Assembly (NCBI RefSeq): GCF_005844085.1
Contig: NZ_VCDI01000006.1
Coordinates: 1 to 64,000 of the forward strand
DNA length: 64,000 nucleotides
Reading direction: 5' to 3'
Origin: Lichenicoccus roseus
GTDB lineage: Bacteria; Pseudomonadota; Alphaproteobacteria; Acetobacterales; Acetobacteraceae
Part shown: piece by piece, positions 55,643-64,000 of the stretch
Layout of the letters: each line of letters opens with the position of its first letter
Numbering within the stretch: position 1 is the first letter of the stretch
The notes under the pieces: model-generated
Told to the model about the DNA's origin: nothing
Databases searched by the model: none
What the model saw: the letters and a program-made list of their open reading frames with translations, nothing else
Made by a program: the position numbers and the translations under genes

Positions 55643-57604
55643 CACCGTGGCGAGCAGGGACACCACCCGGCGGTCGCCGTTGTGCCAGATCGTGTTAGGC
55701 ACGAAAGACTTGTCGGCCGCGAATGTCACCGGCACGTCCGCCGGGATGGCGATGTCCAGCGGTATCGACCCGCTGACGACCAGGACACGAGGCGCGCCGT
55801 CACCGCTCATGGTGACCGAGACCGAATATCGCGGCCGCAGCGCGGCGCTCAGACGAAGACGGCCCGGACCGCCGTGCGAAACCACTGTCATGCGACGGCC
55901 CATGACGCCCCAGACATCGAGCCCGGGCCAGTAGTCTGCGCCGAATGCGACGTAGCGCAGGGGCCGCTTCGGAACACGATAGAGGCGCACGCCACCGGAA
56001 TTTTCCTTGACCCACGGTAACCCGTCGAGGGCGGTCGCCAGGCTGGCGGGAGTGCCGGGGCCGGCAATGACCGCGGTCACCCGGTTCTCGACACAGAAGG
56101 CGGTCATGTCGTTGGCGAACACCTCCGTCGGCGGCGCGCCGTAGAGGGTCGGCAGTATCCTCTGATGCTGGAAATCGTTCGGAACGAAACTGAGGTTGCC
56201 GCCGGACTGGGTGAATGCCATGCCGGACTGCGCCTGCCACAGCATTCCGGCGCCTGCATCCCCGTATGGCAGGATCAGGAGGTTGGGATTGCGACCGAGC
56301 GCTGCGCGGATATTGGCCGGGGAGAAAAAGGGCAACCGTGGAGACGCCTGCCATGCCGGCGATCCGGAAGCCGGCAGGATGACGACGCAGGCGACGAGGC
56401 CAAGTGCCAGTCGCTGGCGCCGCCCACTCCGCGTGCGTGCCGTTGCCAGCCACGAGGCAGCGGCAAGGGATGCGGCAAGTGCGACGTAGAGGCTGAAGCG
56501 CGATGGCAGGGCGCCCCGGATCAGCGGCAGGTGCGTCATCGGTAGCCAGGGCAGCTTTGTCCCGGTTTCGTAGCCGGCCACCCACAGGGACGGACCCAGG
56601 CTTGCGATCGCGACGACCAGCAGCAAGGGCAACAACACCCGGGTCATCGGACGTGGCGGCCGACCGAGGAAATACATCACGAGGATGACGATCAGCGGCA
56701 GGCCCAGATAGCCGCCCTGCTCGGACCCGTTGCCGGGAAACCGGCTTGCGATCGCCCTCGCGGCGCCGGGTGACAACCAGGTGTTGGCAGTCGGGACCAC
56801 GAGATTGGCGATGTCGGTCGAGTACGTATGCGGCGGGTTGACGAACCCGGGAACGGAACTCCGCCCGGCTTCCATCTCGATCAGGTAGGGCGAAACCAGC
56901 ATCCCAGCGATCAGCACCGACAGCGCCACCTCCGCCGCCAGCCGGATCGCCGCACGACGAGAGTGCCGGGGAGCCGCCAGGATGTGCAGGCCGAGTGCTA
57001 CGGAAGCGAACACGCAGCCGCTCGCAAACACTTCCACCGACAGGCCGAACTGAAGGGTCGCGATGACTGCGAGCCGCGCGATCAAGCCGCCTGCGGTGAG
57101 TTCGTTGCCGGCGCGGCGCAGGACGACGAGGACCGCCAGCGGGATCAGGAACGACAACGCCAGGTTGAGATGCCCGTGCATCTGGCCCGCGACATAGGCG
57201 GAGAAGCCGAACAGGATGCCGGCCGTCACCGATGCAGCCCAGTCGCGGGTGATCCTTGCCGCAAGCAGGTAGGCGGTCCAGGCGGCGGTGGCAGGTGCGA
57301 GGAGGATCAGCAGGTTGTACGAGGCAACGGCGTTCAACAGGCAGGTGATTGGCAGAGCCAGCAGGGCGGCGGTGGGGACCGGCGTCGCCCAGGCGAGGTT
57401 GTAGCCCTTGGGGAACCAGATAAGATGGGTGACCAGCGGGTTCAGACCGTGTCCGATCGACCAGGGCCACCATTCAAGGAACCAGACGAAACTGTAGGCG
57501 TCGGCGCCTCCGTCAAGCAGGACAGCTCTCGGATCCGGAGGCATGCCGAACAACAACAATGCCAGCGTCACAAAGAGGAATAGGGCTGAAGCTTGCCTGA
57601 TCAT
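55634..57604 (-). CDS. Polytopic membrane protein, GT-C-like
   Basis: A 656-residue inner-membrane protein with roughly 11-12 hydrophobic helices in residues 1-410 and a C-terminal periplasmic-type beta-rich domain (about 430-656). An early acidic segment (GGADAYSF) lies in the first external loop, as in GT-C glycosyltransferases that use polyprenyl-linked donors. The exact family is not recognised. Divergent from the FkbM methyltransferase, which suggests a role in envelope glycan assembly. Confidence 0.7.
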   Translation of the reverse strand: MIRQASALFLFVTLALLLFGMPPDPRAVLLDGGADAYSFVWFLEWWPWSIGHGLNPLVTHLIWFPKGYNLAWATPVPTAALLALPITCLLNAVASYNLLILLAPATAAWTAYLLAARITRDWAASVTAGILFGFSAYVAGQMHGHLNLALSFLIPLAVLVVLRRAGNELTAGGLIARLAVIATLQFGLSVEVFASGCVFASVALGLHILAAPRHSRRAAIRLAAEVALSVLIAGMLVSPYLIEMEAGRSSVPGFVNPPHTYSTDIANLVVPTANTWLSPGAARAIASRFPGNGSEQGGYLGLPLIVILVMYFLGRPPRPMTRVLLPLLLVVAIASLGPSLWVAGYETGTKLPWLPMTHLPLIRGALPSRFSLYVALAASLAAASWLATARTRSGRRQRLALGLVACVVILPASGSPAWQASPRLPFFSPANIRAALGRNPNLLILPYGDAGAGMLWQAQSGMAFTQSGGNLSFVPNDFQHQRILPTLYGAPPTEVFANDMTAFCVENRVTAVIAGPGTPASLATALDGLPWVKENSGGVRLYRVPKRPLRYVAFGADYWPGLDVWGVMGRRMTVVSHGGPGRLRLSAALRPRYSVSVTMSGDGAPRVLVVSGSIPLDIAIPADVPVTFAADKSFVPNTIWHNGDRRVVSLLATVSP

Positions 57605-57686
57605 CCGTCCCGTTCCGCCGATCGAGCAGCCTGCGGGCTTGATATACAGGCAGCCCCTCGCGGCTCAAATTCCGGGGACCGATGCC

Positions 57687-58706
57687 ATGGATGATCTTGC
57701 GCCCTGGAAACCGGACGACGCCTTCAACCCGCAGGCTTCGGTCGAGGACATCTACTACTGCTTCCGCCTTCTGCTTGGCCGGAATCCCTCGCCCGCGGAA
57801 TGGCCGGGGCATAGCGGGCTGGCGGGGAACGACCTGCACAACGTTGTCAGAAGCTATCTCGACAGTCGCGAATGCGCCGAGCGCGGCCTGCTCGGGCCAC
57901 AGAAGGAGCTGGATGTCCAGCTGACCAAGGCCGAGGGCTTTTCCATCTACACGTCGCAGGACGATCTCGCCGTCGGCAAGCATGTGGCAGCGGGGGTCTA
58001 CGAGCCGGCGGTTGCCGCCCTGTTCCGCAGCATCCTCCGGCCGGGCATGGGGGTCATCGATCTCGGGGCCAATATCGGCTTCTTCTCGATGCTGGCAGCC
58101 TCCCTCGTCGGTCCGCAAGGCTTCGTCCTGGCAGTGGAGCCGAACCTCGCGAACGTGCGCATGCTCGAGGCGAGCCGGCGGGTCAACGGCTTCCACCATG
58201 TGACGGTGGCGGCGTGCGGTGCTGGCACGGCTCCGGGCCTGCTGACGCTGAACGCCGCGTTCTCGAACGGCATGACCGGGCCTGTCGGCAACGACCTCGC
58301 GGACCTCATGACGGCGCAGATCGTGCCCTGCCTGCCGGTCAAGGCACTGCTGCCGCCCGACCGCGCGATCGACTTCATCAAGATCGATGTCGAGGGCGCC
58401 GAGCATCTCGTTCTTTCCGCCGCCCGCGACGTCATCGCGAAATGGCGTCCGACGATCGTGAGCGAGTTCAGCCCAGGCATGCTGGAAGGCAATTCGGGTG
58501 TCTCCGGCGAGCAGTATCTCGAATTCTTCGCGGATCTCGGCTACCGGGCCAGCGTCGTCGACGGCCGCATGGATGCGCCCGCCGCGACCGTCGCCGAAAT
58601 CATGGCGGAATATCGACGCAGCGGCGATGACCATATCGACATCCTGCTTGTCCCGGCGACCCCGACCCGCTCGAAGTCAGGTTGGCGTCGGCTGCTGGGC
58701 GGATGA
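57687..58706 (+). CDS. FkbM family methyltransferase
   Basis: A 339-residue SAM-dependent methyltransferase. Motif I is VIDLGANIGFFSML, followed by VLAVEPNLANV and the family signature FIKIDVEGAEHLVL. An N-terminal extension of about 90 residues (SVEDIYYCFRLLLGRNPSP) resembles domains found in cell-surface glycan modification proteins. Start ATG 57687; the frame is open from 57543 but no better start is seen. O-methylation of a sugar is likely. Confidence 0.88.
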   Translation: MDDLAPWKPDDAFNPQASVEDIYYCFRLLLGRNPSPAEWPGHSGLAGNDLHNVVRSYLDSRECAERGLLGPQKELDVQLTKAEGFSIYTSQDDLAVGKHVAAGVYEPAVAALFRSILRPGMGVIDLGANIGFFSMLAASLVGPQGFVLAVEPNLANVRMLEASRRVNGFHHVTVAACGAGTAPGLLTLNAAFSNGMTGPVGNDLADLMTAQIVPCLPVKALLPPDRAIDFIKIDVEGAEHLVLSAARDVIAKWRPTIVSEFSPGMLEGNSGVSGEQYLEFFADLGYRASVVDGRMDAPAATVAEIMAEYRRSGDDHIDILLVPATPTRSKSGWRRLLGG

Positions 58707-58769
58707 TCCCGTTGCTGCCCCGGGGTGACGCCAGCCAGGGCATGACGGAGATCCGGGGAGGATGACACC

Positions 58770-59525
58770 ATGACGGGACGGCTCGCGGGACGCACCGCAC
58801 TCATCACCGCGGCTGGCCAGGGTATCGGCCGGGCGGCGGCACTTGCCTGCGCGCGCGAGGGCGCTCAGGTGGTCGCGACCGATATCGACGCGGCCAAGGT
58901 CGAGCAGCTCGCCGCGATCCCGGGCATCGCGCCGTACCGGCTGGACGTGCTCGACGGCGCGGCGATCCGCAATTTCGTGGCAAGCGTCCCGGCCCCGGAC
59001 ATCCTGTTCAACTGCGCCGGCTTCGTGCATGCGGGCAGCATCCTCGACTGCGACGACGAGGCGTTCGACTTCTCCTTCGCGCTGAACGTGAAGGCGATGT
59101 ACCGGATGATCCGCGCCGTGCTGCCCGGAATGATCGAGCGGCAACGCGGCTCGATCATCAACATGGCGTCGGTCGCCTCCAGCGTGATCGCGGTGCCGAA
59201 CCGCTTTGCCTACGGCGCCAGCAAGGCGGCGGTGATCGGCCTGACCAAGTCGGTAGCGGTGGACTTCGTGACCCAGGGCATACGCGCCAACGCGATCTGC
59301 CCAGGCACCGTCGACAGCCCCTCGTTGAAGGACCGCATGCGCGCGCAGGCCGGCCAGAATGGCGACTACGAGGCCGCGCGCGCGAGCTTCCTGGCGCGCC
59401 AGCCGATGGGCCGTCTTGGCAGCCCGGAGGAGATCGGCGAACTGGTGGTGTATCTCGCCAGCGACGAAAGCGCCTTTATGACCGGCAATGCGATCCAGAT
59501 CGACGGCGGCTGGTCCAACGCCTGA
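58770..59525 (+). CDS. SDR, 2-keto-3-deoxy-L-fuconate/rhamnonate dehydrogenase-like
   Basis: A 251-residue classical SDR: TAAGQGIGRA, NCAGFV, Ser in NMASVASS, YGASK, and IDGGWSN. The pattern is that of the DHRS6/2-keto-3-deoxy-L-fuconate dehydrogenase group. Paired with the FAH-family gene 32 nt downstream, it fits the two last steps of the non-phosphorylated L-fucose/L-rhamnose route (4-oxidation then hydrolysis). ATG 58770 has GGGGAGGA 8 nt upstream. Confidence 0.86.
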   Translation: MTGRLAGRTALITAAGQGIGRAAALACAREGAQVVATDIDAAKVEQLAAIPGIAPYRLDVLDGAAIRNFVASVPAPDILFNCAGFVHAGSILDCDDEAFDFSFALNVKAMYRMIRAVLPGMIERQRGSIINMASVASSVIAVPNRFAYGASKAAVIGLTKSVAVDFVTQGIRANAICPGTVDSPSLKDRMRAQAGQNGDYEAARASFLARQPMGRLGSPEEIGELVVYLASDESAFMTGNAIQIDGGWSNA

Positions 59526-59557
59526 CCAGGATCATCGAAAACACAGGAAGAAATCAC

Positions 59558-60406
59558 ATGAAGCTGCTTCGGTACGGTCCGCACGGACAGGAAAAACCCG
59601 GACTGCTGGATGCCGGCGGACGCATTCGCGACCTCTCCGGGCATGTCGACGACGTTGCGGGATCGGTGCTGGAGCCGGCGTCGCTGCAGCGATTGGCAGC
59701 GCTCGATCCGGCGTCCCTGCCGCTGGTCGACGGCACGCCGCGGATCGGACCCTGTGTCGGGCGGGTCGGGAAGTTCATCTGCATCGGGCTCAACTACGCC
59801 GACCACGCCGCCGAGACCGGCGCCAAGATCCCAGGCGAGCCAATCATCTTCATGAAGGCGACCAGCTCGATCACCGGGCCGAACGATCCGGTGATCATTC
59901 CGCGCAAGTCGGAAAAGACCGACTGGGAGGTCGAGCTCGGCGTGGTGATCGGCAGCGAGGCGCGCTATGTCGACGGGGCGGACGCGCTGTCGCATGTCGC
60001 GGGCTACTGCCTGATCAACGATGTTTCCGAACGCGCCTTCCAGACCGAGCGCGGCGGCCAGTGGACCAAGGGCAAGTCCGCCGACAGCTTCGGCCCGATC
60101 GGACCGTGGCTGGTGACGGGCGACGAGGTCGCCGATCCGCAGGCACTCTCGATGTGGCTCGATGTCGACGGCGTCAGGCGCCAGGACGGGTCGACGAAAA
60201 CCATGATCTTCGGGGTGGGGACGCTGGTGTCGTATCTCTCGCAGTTCATGAGCCTGCAGCCCGGCGACATCATCTCCACCGGCACGCCGCCGGGCGTCGG
60301 CATGGGGATCAAGCCGACGCCGGTGTATCTGCGTCCGGGCCAGACCATACGGCTCGGCATCGAAGGGCTCGGCGAGCAGACCCAGGTCACCGAAGCCGCC
60401 CGATAG
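59558..60406 (+). CDS. Fumarylacetoacetate hydrolase family protein, 2,4-diketo-3-deoxy-sugar acid hydrolase-like
   Basis: A 282-residue metal-dependent hydrolase. It shows GLNYADHAAE, DWEVELGVVIG (metal-binding Glu residues) and ISTGTPPGVGMG. Relatives cleave C-C bonds of diketo acids. Downstream of a KDF/KDR-type dehydrogenase it most likely hydrolyses L-2,4-diketo-3-deoxy-fuconate or -rhamnonate to pyruvate and lactate. Upstream sugar dehydrogenase, lactonase and dehydratase genes are not beside it. Confidence 0.88.
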   Translation: MKLLRYGPHGQEKPGLLDAGGRIRDLSGHVDDVAGSVLEPASLQRLAALDPASLPLVDGTPRIGPCVGRVGKFICIGLNYADHAAETGAKIPGEPIIFMKATSSITGPNDPVIIPRKSEKTDWEVELGVVIGSEARYVDGADALSHVAGYCLINDVSERAFQTERGGQWTKGKSADSFGPIGPWLVTGDEVADPQALSMWLDVDGVRRQDGSTKTMIFGVGTLVSYLSQFMSLQPGDIISTGTPPGVGMGIKPTPVYLRPGQTIRLGIEGLGEQTQVTEAAR

Positions 60407-60425
60407 AACCTGGCTTCGGAGCCGG

Positions 60426-62081
60426 TCAGCCCTGGTCGGCGGCGATGCGCTGCCGCCGGGCCGCCAGCGCATCGCTGTTGGCGACCGGTGCCGCATAGGG
60501 TCCGGCCATGTCGTCGACGCCGAGCGCCAGCAGCGCTTCCGCCTGCTCGCGGGCGGTGACGCCGCAGGCTACGGTGCGGGCCCGGATCGAGCGCGCGAAC
60601 AGCACCGCGGCTTCCACCAGCACATCCGAATTGCCCGCCTGTGCCGTGGTCTCGGTGAAGCCGCGATCGAGATGCAGCCGGGTCAGCGGTAGCCGCAGCA
60701 TCCGCTGCAGCATGAAGGTCTCGATGCGGATATGGGCCCCCAGCCCGACACCGAGCTCGCGCAGCTGATGCAGCCGGTCGACCTCCGCGAGATCGTCCGG
60801 CTCATCGAGCGTCACCTCGCACTGCGCCGGATCGGCGCCTGTCTCGCGCAGCAGGTCGCGGATGCTGTACAGCACGTCGTCGTCGGCGAACGCCGAGGCC
60901 TGCACCGTGGCGCTGAACACCACCGGATAGGTTGTCTTCTTCCATAGGCTGGATTGCAGCATGGCGACGCGCAGGTTGCGCAACTGGCCGTCGATGCTGT
61001 CGCTTGCCGGGCTGCCCTGCCGCCCCCTGGTCGAGGCCGCGCCACCCCGGAAGGCACCCCCCGCCAAGCTGAATACCAGCTCGTAGCTGGCGTCGCGCAA
61101 CTGCCGCTCCACCGCCGCCGAGGGCGCGGCGGGCGCCGGTGGCTCGAGGCTGCCGTGGAACAGCCGGAAGATGCCGGTGCCCGCTGATTTCGCCTCGTAC
61201 ATGGCAATGTCGGCGCGGTGCAGCAGGTCGGAAAAATTGTCGCTGTGCGCAGGATACAGCGCACTGCCGACGCAGCCGGCCATCTGGATGGTGTTGCCGT
61301 CGATCAGGAACTCGGCCCTGAACACCCCGAGCAGCCGCTCGGCGAACGCGCGCAGGTCGTCGGTGGAGGCGGCACCGACCTGCACCACGGCGATCTCGTC
61401 GCCGCCGAGGCGGGCCACGATGTCGAGCCGGCGGGAGTTCTGGCACAGCCGCTCGCTGACCTGCTTGAGCAGGATGTCGCCGGCGCGGTGGCCGTAGCGA
61501 TCGTTGATCTGCTTGAACTTGTCGAGGTCGATCATGTGGATGCCGAACTGCGCATCGCCATCGCGGCGGGTGGCGAGCTCGGAGACCCAGTTGTCCAGGT
61601 ACAGCCGGTTTGGCAGGCCGGTCAGGTGGTCGGTATAGGCCAGCGACCGCAGTTGCCGTGCCTCGCTGGCGACCCCCTCGACAGCCTTGGACAGCCGCTC
61701 GATCTCGCGCTGCTGGGCGACGGTCCGGCACAGCGCGGCGAGCCGCAGCCGCAGGTCGTGCAGCGTGTAGGAGCCGACCAGCACGTCATCGGCGGCGTGC
61801 GCGATGGCCCAGTCCTTCTCGGATTCATGGCCGCCGATGAGCATGAGGACGAACGGCCGGCTGGCGACCTCCTGCGATGCCAGCCGCTGCAGGGCCAGCT
61901 CGGCGACCTCGCGATCGTTGCGGCAGTCCAGCACCACGGCCGCGATCTCGTCGTCGATGCTGGCCAGCTCGCCCATGTGGTCGTCGACGATGACGGTCAG
62001 GCCCGACCGCGCCGCACCCGCCTGCCGCGGGAACTCGTCACGCGCCCGGGTCGAGCCGCTGACGAACAGGATCTTGAGCAT
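60426..62081 (-). CDS. GGDEF protein with degenerate EAL domain and receiver-like N-terminus
   Basis: A 551-residue cytosolic c-di-GMP signalling protein. Residues 1-118 resemble a receiver, 150-310 form a GGDEF domain with active-site variant GGDEI (226-230), and 335-545 align with EAL. Key EAL motifs are lost: the E(A/V)L start reads YELVF, the DDFGTG loop reads AHIRIE, KIDRSF reads HLDRGF, and the VVAEGVE equivalent reads TVACGVT. The EAL part is probably non-catalytic and may bind nucleotide or protein. Cyclase activity of the GGDEI form is possible but unproven. Confidence 0.88.
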   Translation of the reverse strand: MLKILFVSGSTRARDEFPRQAGAARSGLTVIVDDHMGELASIDDEIAAVVLDCRNDREVAELALQRLASQEVASRPFVLMLIGGHESEKDWAIAHAADDVLVGSYTLHDLRLRLAALCRTVAQQREIERLSKAVEGVASEARQLRSLAYTDHLTGLPNRLYLDNWVSELATRRDGDAQFGIHMIDLDKFKQINDRYGHRAGDILLKQVSERLCQNSRRLDIVARLGGDEIAVVQVGAASTDDLRAFAERLLGVFRAEFLIDGNTIQMAGCVGSALYPAHSDNFSDLLHRADIAMYEAKSAGTGIFRLFHGSLEPPAPAAPSAAVERQLRDASYELVFSLAGGAFRGGAASTRGRQGSPASDSIDGQLRNLRVAMLQSSLWKKTTYPVVFSATVQASAFADDDVLYSIRDLLRETGADPAQCEVTLDEPDDLAEVDRLHQLRELGVGLGAHIRIETFMLQRMLRLPLTRLHLDRGFTETTAQAGNSDVLVEAAVLFARSIRARTVACGVTAREQAEALLALGVDDMAGPYAAPVANSDALAARRQRIAADQG

Positions 62082-62158
62082 CGCGATCGAATCGGGACCG
62101 ACCTGCTCGCCAGGGGGAACCCTAGAGATCGCGGCGGCTCCGTTTCATCGGCGCACGG

Positions 62159-62233
62159 CAGGGCGCTGCGACACCCGGACGCGCGGTAGCCCGATGCGCG
62201 ATATCCGGGCACGCGATAACTGGCTGCGCGACG
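62159..62233. repeat. 15-nt degenerate tandem repeat upstream of the GGDEF gene
   Basis: Four clear units and a weaker first one recur at exact 15-nt spacing; GCGCGGTA (62181), GCGCGATA (62196), ACGCGATA (62211) and GCGCGACG (62226) mark the units. They lie 78-152 bp upstream of the GGDEF gene start, in the 225-bp gap that otherwise holds no gene. The repeat could be a minisatellite or clustered regulatory sites. Confidence 0.5.
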
Positions 62234-62306
62234 ATTTGGTTACGATGTCCGATCATTTGCGCTGATGTTCGTGTCTAACCCTGAGTAAGTCAACAAATCG
62301 ATGCCG

Positions 62307-63209
62307 TCACCCCGGCGGCGGCGGCAGGGTCCCGGTGCAGCCGACCATCCCGATGGCGGCACGGGCGCTGTGCTCGACGCCATGCAGGTCGAATCCGAGC
62401 CGCAGCAGGTGGTGGTCCGGCGAGATCGTCGCAGTCACGCTGGAAGGCCGGTGCTCGTCGAGGCCCGGATAGTGCGGCAGCGTCCGCCACGTTCGCACTC
62501 CGACGCCCCGGGCAGTCCCGGCATCGCCATCGATCTGCAGCTCCACCAGCTTCTGCTCCTTGAAGCCCGGCAGGTAGACCGGTACCGGACCCGGATGGTT
62601 CGTCTGCCGCAGCCAATAGAAGGCCAGCGCCAGCGGCGCGCGCACCCCACGCATATCGTGCGCAAGGTCGAGATCGGGCCTGCGGTCGGCGCCGGCGGCG
62701 GCGTAGTCGGCGAGCCAGGGAGCCCCGAAGCGGGACAGGTCCCAGTGCGGGGCAAAGCCAGGATGCCGGTGTTGGAAGTCCTCCAGCCGCTTGCCCTGCA
62801 CCCGCCAGGCGGCGAGCCCACCCGGGACACGGTCGTAGAGGTCCCATTGCTGGCGCACGATGTGCCGGTCGAAACGGTAGCGGCTGTTCACGGCCAGTTG
62901 CGAGAGCCCGTCGCGGTGCCAGACGCTGATCTCCTGCATCAGGTAGCGGGTCTGCACCAGCGGCAACGGATTGGCGTCGAGCTGCAGCCGGACATCCAGA
63001 TACACGCCGCCGATCCCGGTGACCGCGCGTGCCTCGACGGCAATGTGGCCGCCATAGTCGCTGCTGCCGGCATAGTGGCAGACCTCGTCCGCCCGCGCCG
63101 GAGCAGTCAGGGGCAAAGCCACGAGGAACCAGGAAACCCGAAGGAGTGAGGTCGCGGATGAAATCGGGGTCAATCCGGATCGCCGAGGTTGCCTTTGGCA
63201 GCGAACCAT
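62307..63209 (-). CDS. Secreted hypothetical protein
   Basis: A protein of up to 300 residues with an N-terminal signal peptide (hydrophobic VSWFLVALPLTAPARA, cleavage near ARA-DE). It has an aromatic- and His-rich middle and a C-terminal Cys near a Pro-rich end; another Cys follows the cleavage site, so a disulfide is possible. It resembles DUF-type periplasmic proteins but I cannot name the family. The start is uncertain: ATG 63209 overlaps the divergent GNAT gene by 52 nt, while TTG 63173 would give a cleaner signal peptide. Confidence 0.68.
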   Translation of the reverse strand: MVRCQRQPRRSGLTPISSATSLLRVSWFLVALPLTAPARADEVCHYAGSSDYGGHIAVEARAVTGIGGVYLDVRLQLDANPLPLVQTRYLMQEISVWHRDGLSQLAVNSRYRFDRHIVRQQWDLYDRVPGGLAAWRVQGKRLEDFQHRHPGFAPHWDLSRFGAPWLADYAAAGADRRPDLDLAHDMRGVRAPLALAFYWLRQTNHPGPVPVYLPGFKEQKLVELQIDGDAGTARGVGVRTWRTLPHYPGLDEHRPSSVTATISPDHHLLRLGFDLHGVEHSARAAIGMVGCTGTLPPPPG

Positions 63210-63604
63210 ATCACGAGATGGTCGCGCTGCGCAGGCGGCTGCTCCGCACGCCCCTCGGGCTGCTGCTGACGCAGACGCAGCTGGAGGCGGAGCGCGACCA
63301 GATCCACCTCGCCCTCTGGCACGACGGCGCGGTGGCCGGAACCCTGCTGGCGATCAGGCCGGACGCCGGCGGCACCGCGAAGCTGCGTCAGATGGCGGTG
63401 TCGGCATCGCTGCAGGGACGTGGCCTGGGGGCGGCCCTGGTGCATCATGCCGAGACCATCCTGCAACCGCTCGGGGCGAACCGGATCGTGCTGTCGGCGC
63501 GCGAGACCGCCGTGGGCTTCTACCGACGCCTGGGCTACCGCGTCACCGGCGAGACCTACATCGAAGTCACCATCCCGCACCTGCCGATGGGCAAAATCCT
63601 GTGA
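63158..63604 (+). CDS. GNAT family N-acetyltransferase
   Basis: A 148-residue acetyltransferase with the CoA motif LRQMAVSASLQGRGLGAALV and the later GFYRRLGYRVTGE. ATG 63158 has AAGGAG and GAGG sites 10-16 nt upstream. Size and motifs match ElaA/YjcF-like GNATs. Overlaps the 5' end of the divergent secreted protein gene. Confidence 0.86.
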   Translation: MKSGSIRIAEVAFGSEPYHEMVALRRRLLRTPLGLLLTQTQLEAERDQIHLALWHDGAVAGTLLAIRPDAGGTAKLRQMAVSASLQGRGLGAALVHHAETILQPLGANRIVLSARETAVGFYRRLGYRVTGETYIEVTIPHLPMGKIL

Positions 63605-63740
63605 TGACCGGCGGCGGGCCCGACTGTCCGTCGAGGCGCCGGCTTGTCGGACCAGACCGTCCCTGTTAGGCCCGACCGATCCGAGCGAGGCCGTCCTGCA
63701 TCGTCAGGCCATTGCGGCGCGCCGGCCGGGAGACATAGCC

Positions 63741-64000
63741 ATGAAGCTTCGCAAATTCGGCAAGACCGGCCGCATGGTCGGCGAGATCGGCTTCGGTGCC
63801 TGGGCGATCGGCGCCAGCTGGGGCCATGTCGACGATGCCGACGCTCTCGCCGCCCTCAACCAGGCGCTGGATAGCGGCGTGACATTCATCGACACCGCCG
63901 ACGTTTATGGCGACGGCCGCTCCGAGCAGCTGATCGCCCAGGTGATGCGGCAACGCGGCGGTGAGCGGCCGTTCATCGCCACCAAGGCCGGGCGCCGGCT
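63741..64000 (+). CDS. Aldo/keto reductase, truncated by window end
   Basis: The first 86 residues of an AKR-superfamily oxidoreductase: RKFGKTGRMVGEIGFGAW at the N-terminus and the active-site segment FIDTADVYGDGRSE with the catalytic Asp and Tyr. A Lys in ATKAG follows. The gene runs off the end of the window, so length and cofactor region are unseen. It starts 136 nt after the GNAT gene. Confidence 0.88.
   Translation, partial: MKLRKFGKTGRMVGEIGFGAWAIGASWGHVDDADALAALNQALDSGVTFIDTADVYGDGRSEQLIAQVMRQRGGERPFIATKAGRR

Overview
The window is GC-rich, densely packed bacterial DNA with about 57 protein genes and no rRNA, tRNA, CRISPR array, prophage or insertion sequence that I can recognise. 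Gene content suggests an alphaproteobacterium, most likely of the Acetobacteraceae. Pointers are a periplasmic PQQ alcohol dehydrogenase, glycosyltransferases with N-terminal WYL/YPDV-type repeats, many SDR and LysR genes, and many GTG/TTG starts with 1-4 nt gene overlaps. This placement is an inference from content, not a phylogeny.

Layout. 0-5.5 kb: copper ATPase and chaperone on divergent strands, trpF-pyrF-lapA-like genes and small hypothetical genes. 5.5-10 kb: a very large repeat-GT2-GT4 glycosyltransferase coupled to an M20 dipeptidase, then about 830 bp with no intact gene. 10.9-14 kb: a PQQ dehydrogenase carrying the lanthanide-type Asp pair, followed by one gene that joins a MxaJ/XoxJ-like binding protein to a cytochrome c. 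14-15.9 kb: gmd and rmd for GDP-6-deoxyhexose. 16-22.7 kb: two hybrid histidine kinases flanking a small phosphoesterase.

22.7-33.9 kb: a carbohydrate utilisation locus (aldehyde dehydrogenase, SDR, LysR, split transketolase, SMP-30 lactonase, Tat-exported sugar-binding protein, ABC ATPase, two permeases, SnoaL-like protein). No kinase, isomerase or dehydratase lies in it, so its substrate is open. 34-41.9 kb: MFS pump, GNAT, LysR plus an atypical SDR with a strong palindrome between them, a soluble SPFH protein with a coiled-coil partner, GFA-type enzyme, M48 protease and a methyltransferase. 41.9-47.6 kb: a partial type II secretion operon in the order gspL-M-C/N-D-K, with no E, F, G, H, I or J genes.

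47.7-54.4 kb: small-molecule metabolism genes: PfkB kinase, SDR, YjlB-like cupin, DoxX, dienelactone hydrolase, a deacetylase-family protein coupled to a LarA-type nickel-pincer racemase homologue, and a divergent beta-hydroxyacid dehydrogenase with an inverted repeat upstream. 54.4-64 kb: potassium channel, polytopic membrane protein, FkbM methyltransferase, an SDR plus FAH pair like the 2-keto-3-deoxy-fuconate/rhamnonate pathway, a GGDEF protein with a degenerate EAL domain, a secreted hypothetical, GNAT and the start of an aldo/keto reductase that runs off the window.

Overall the region reads as chromosomal accessory metabolism: sugar and sugar-acid uptake and oxidation, methanol/ethanol oxidation, envelope polysaccharide synthesis and secretion. 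The least conventional items are the XoxJ-XoxG-type fusion, the kinase-less transketolase/lactonase locus, the deacetylase-racemase overlap, the CTG start of gspK and the catalytically degenerate signalling and SDR proteins.
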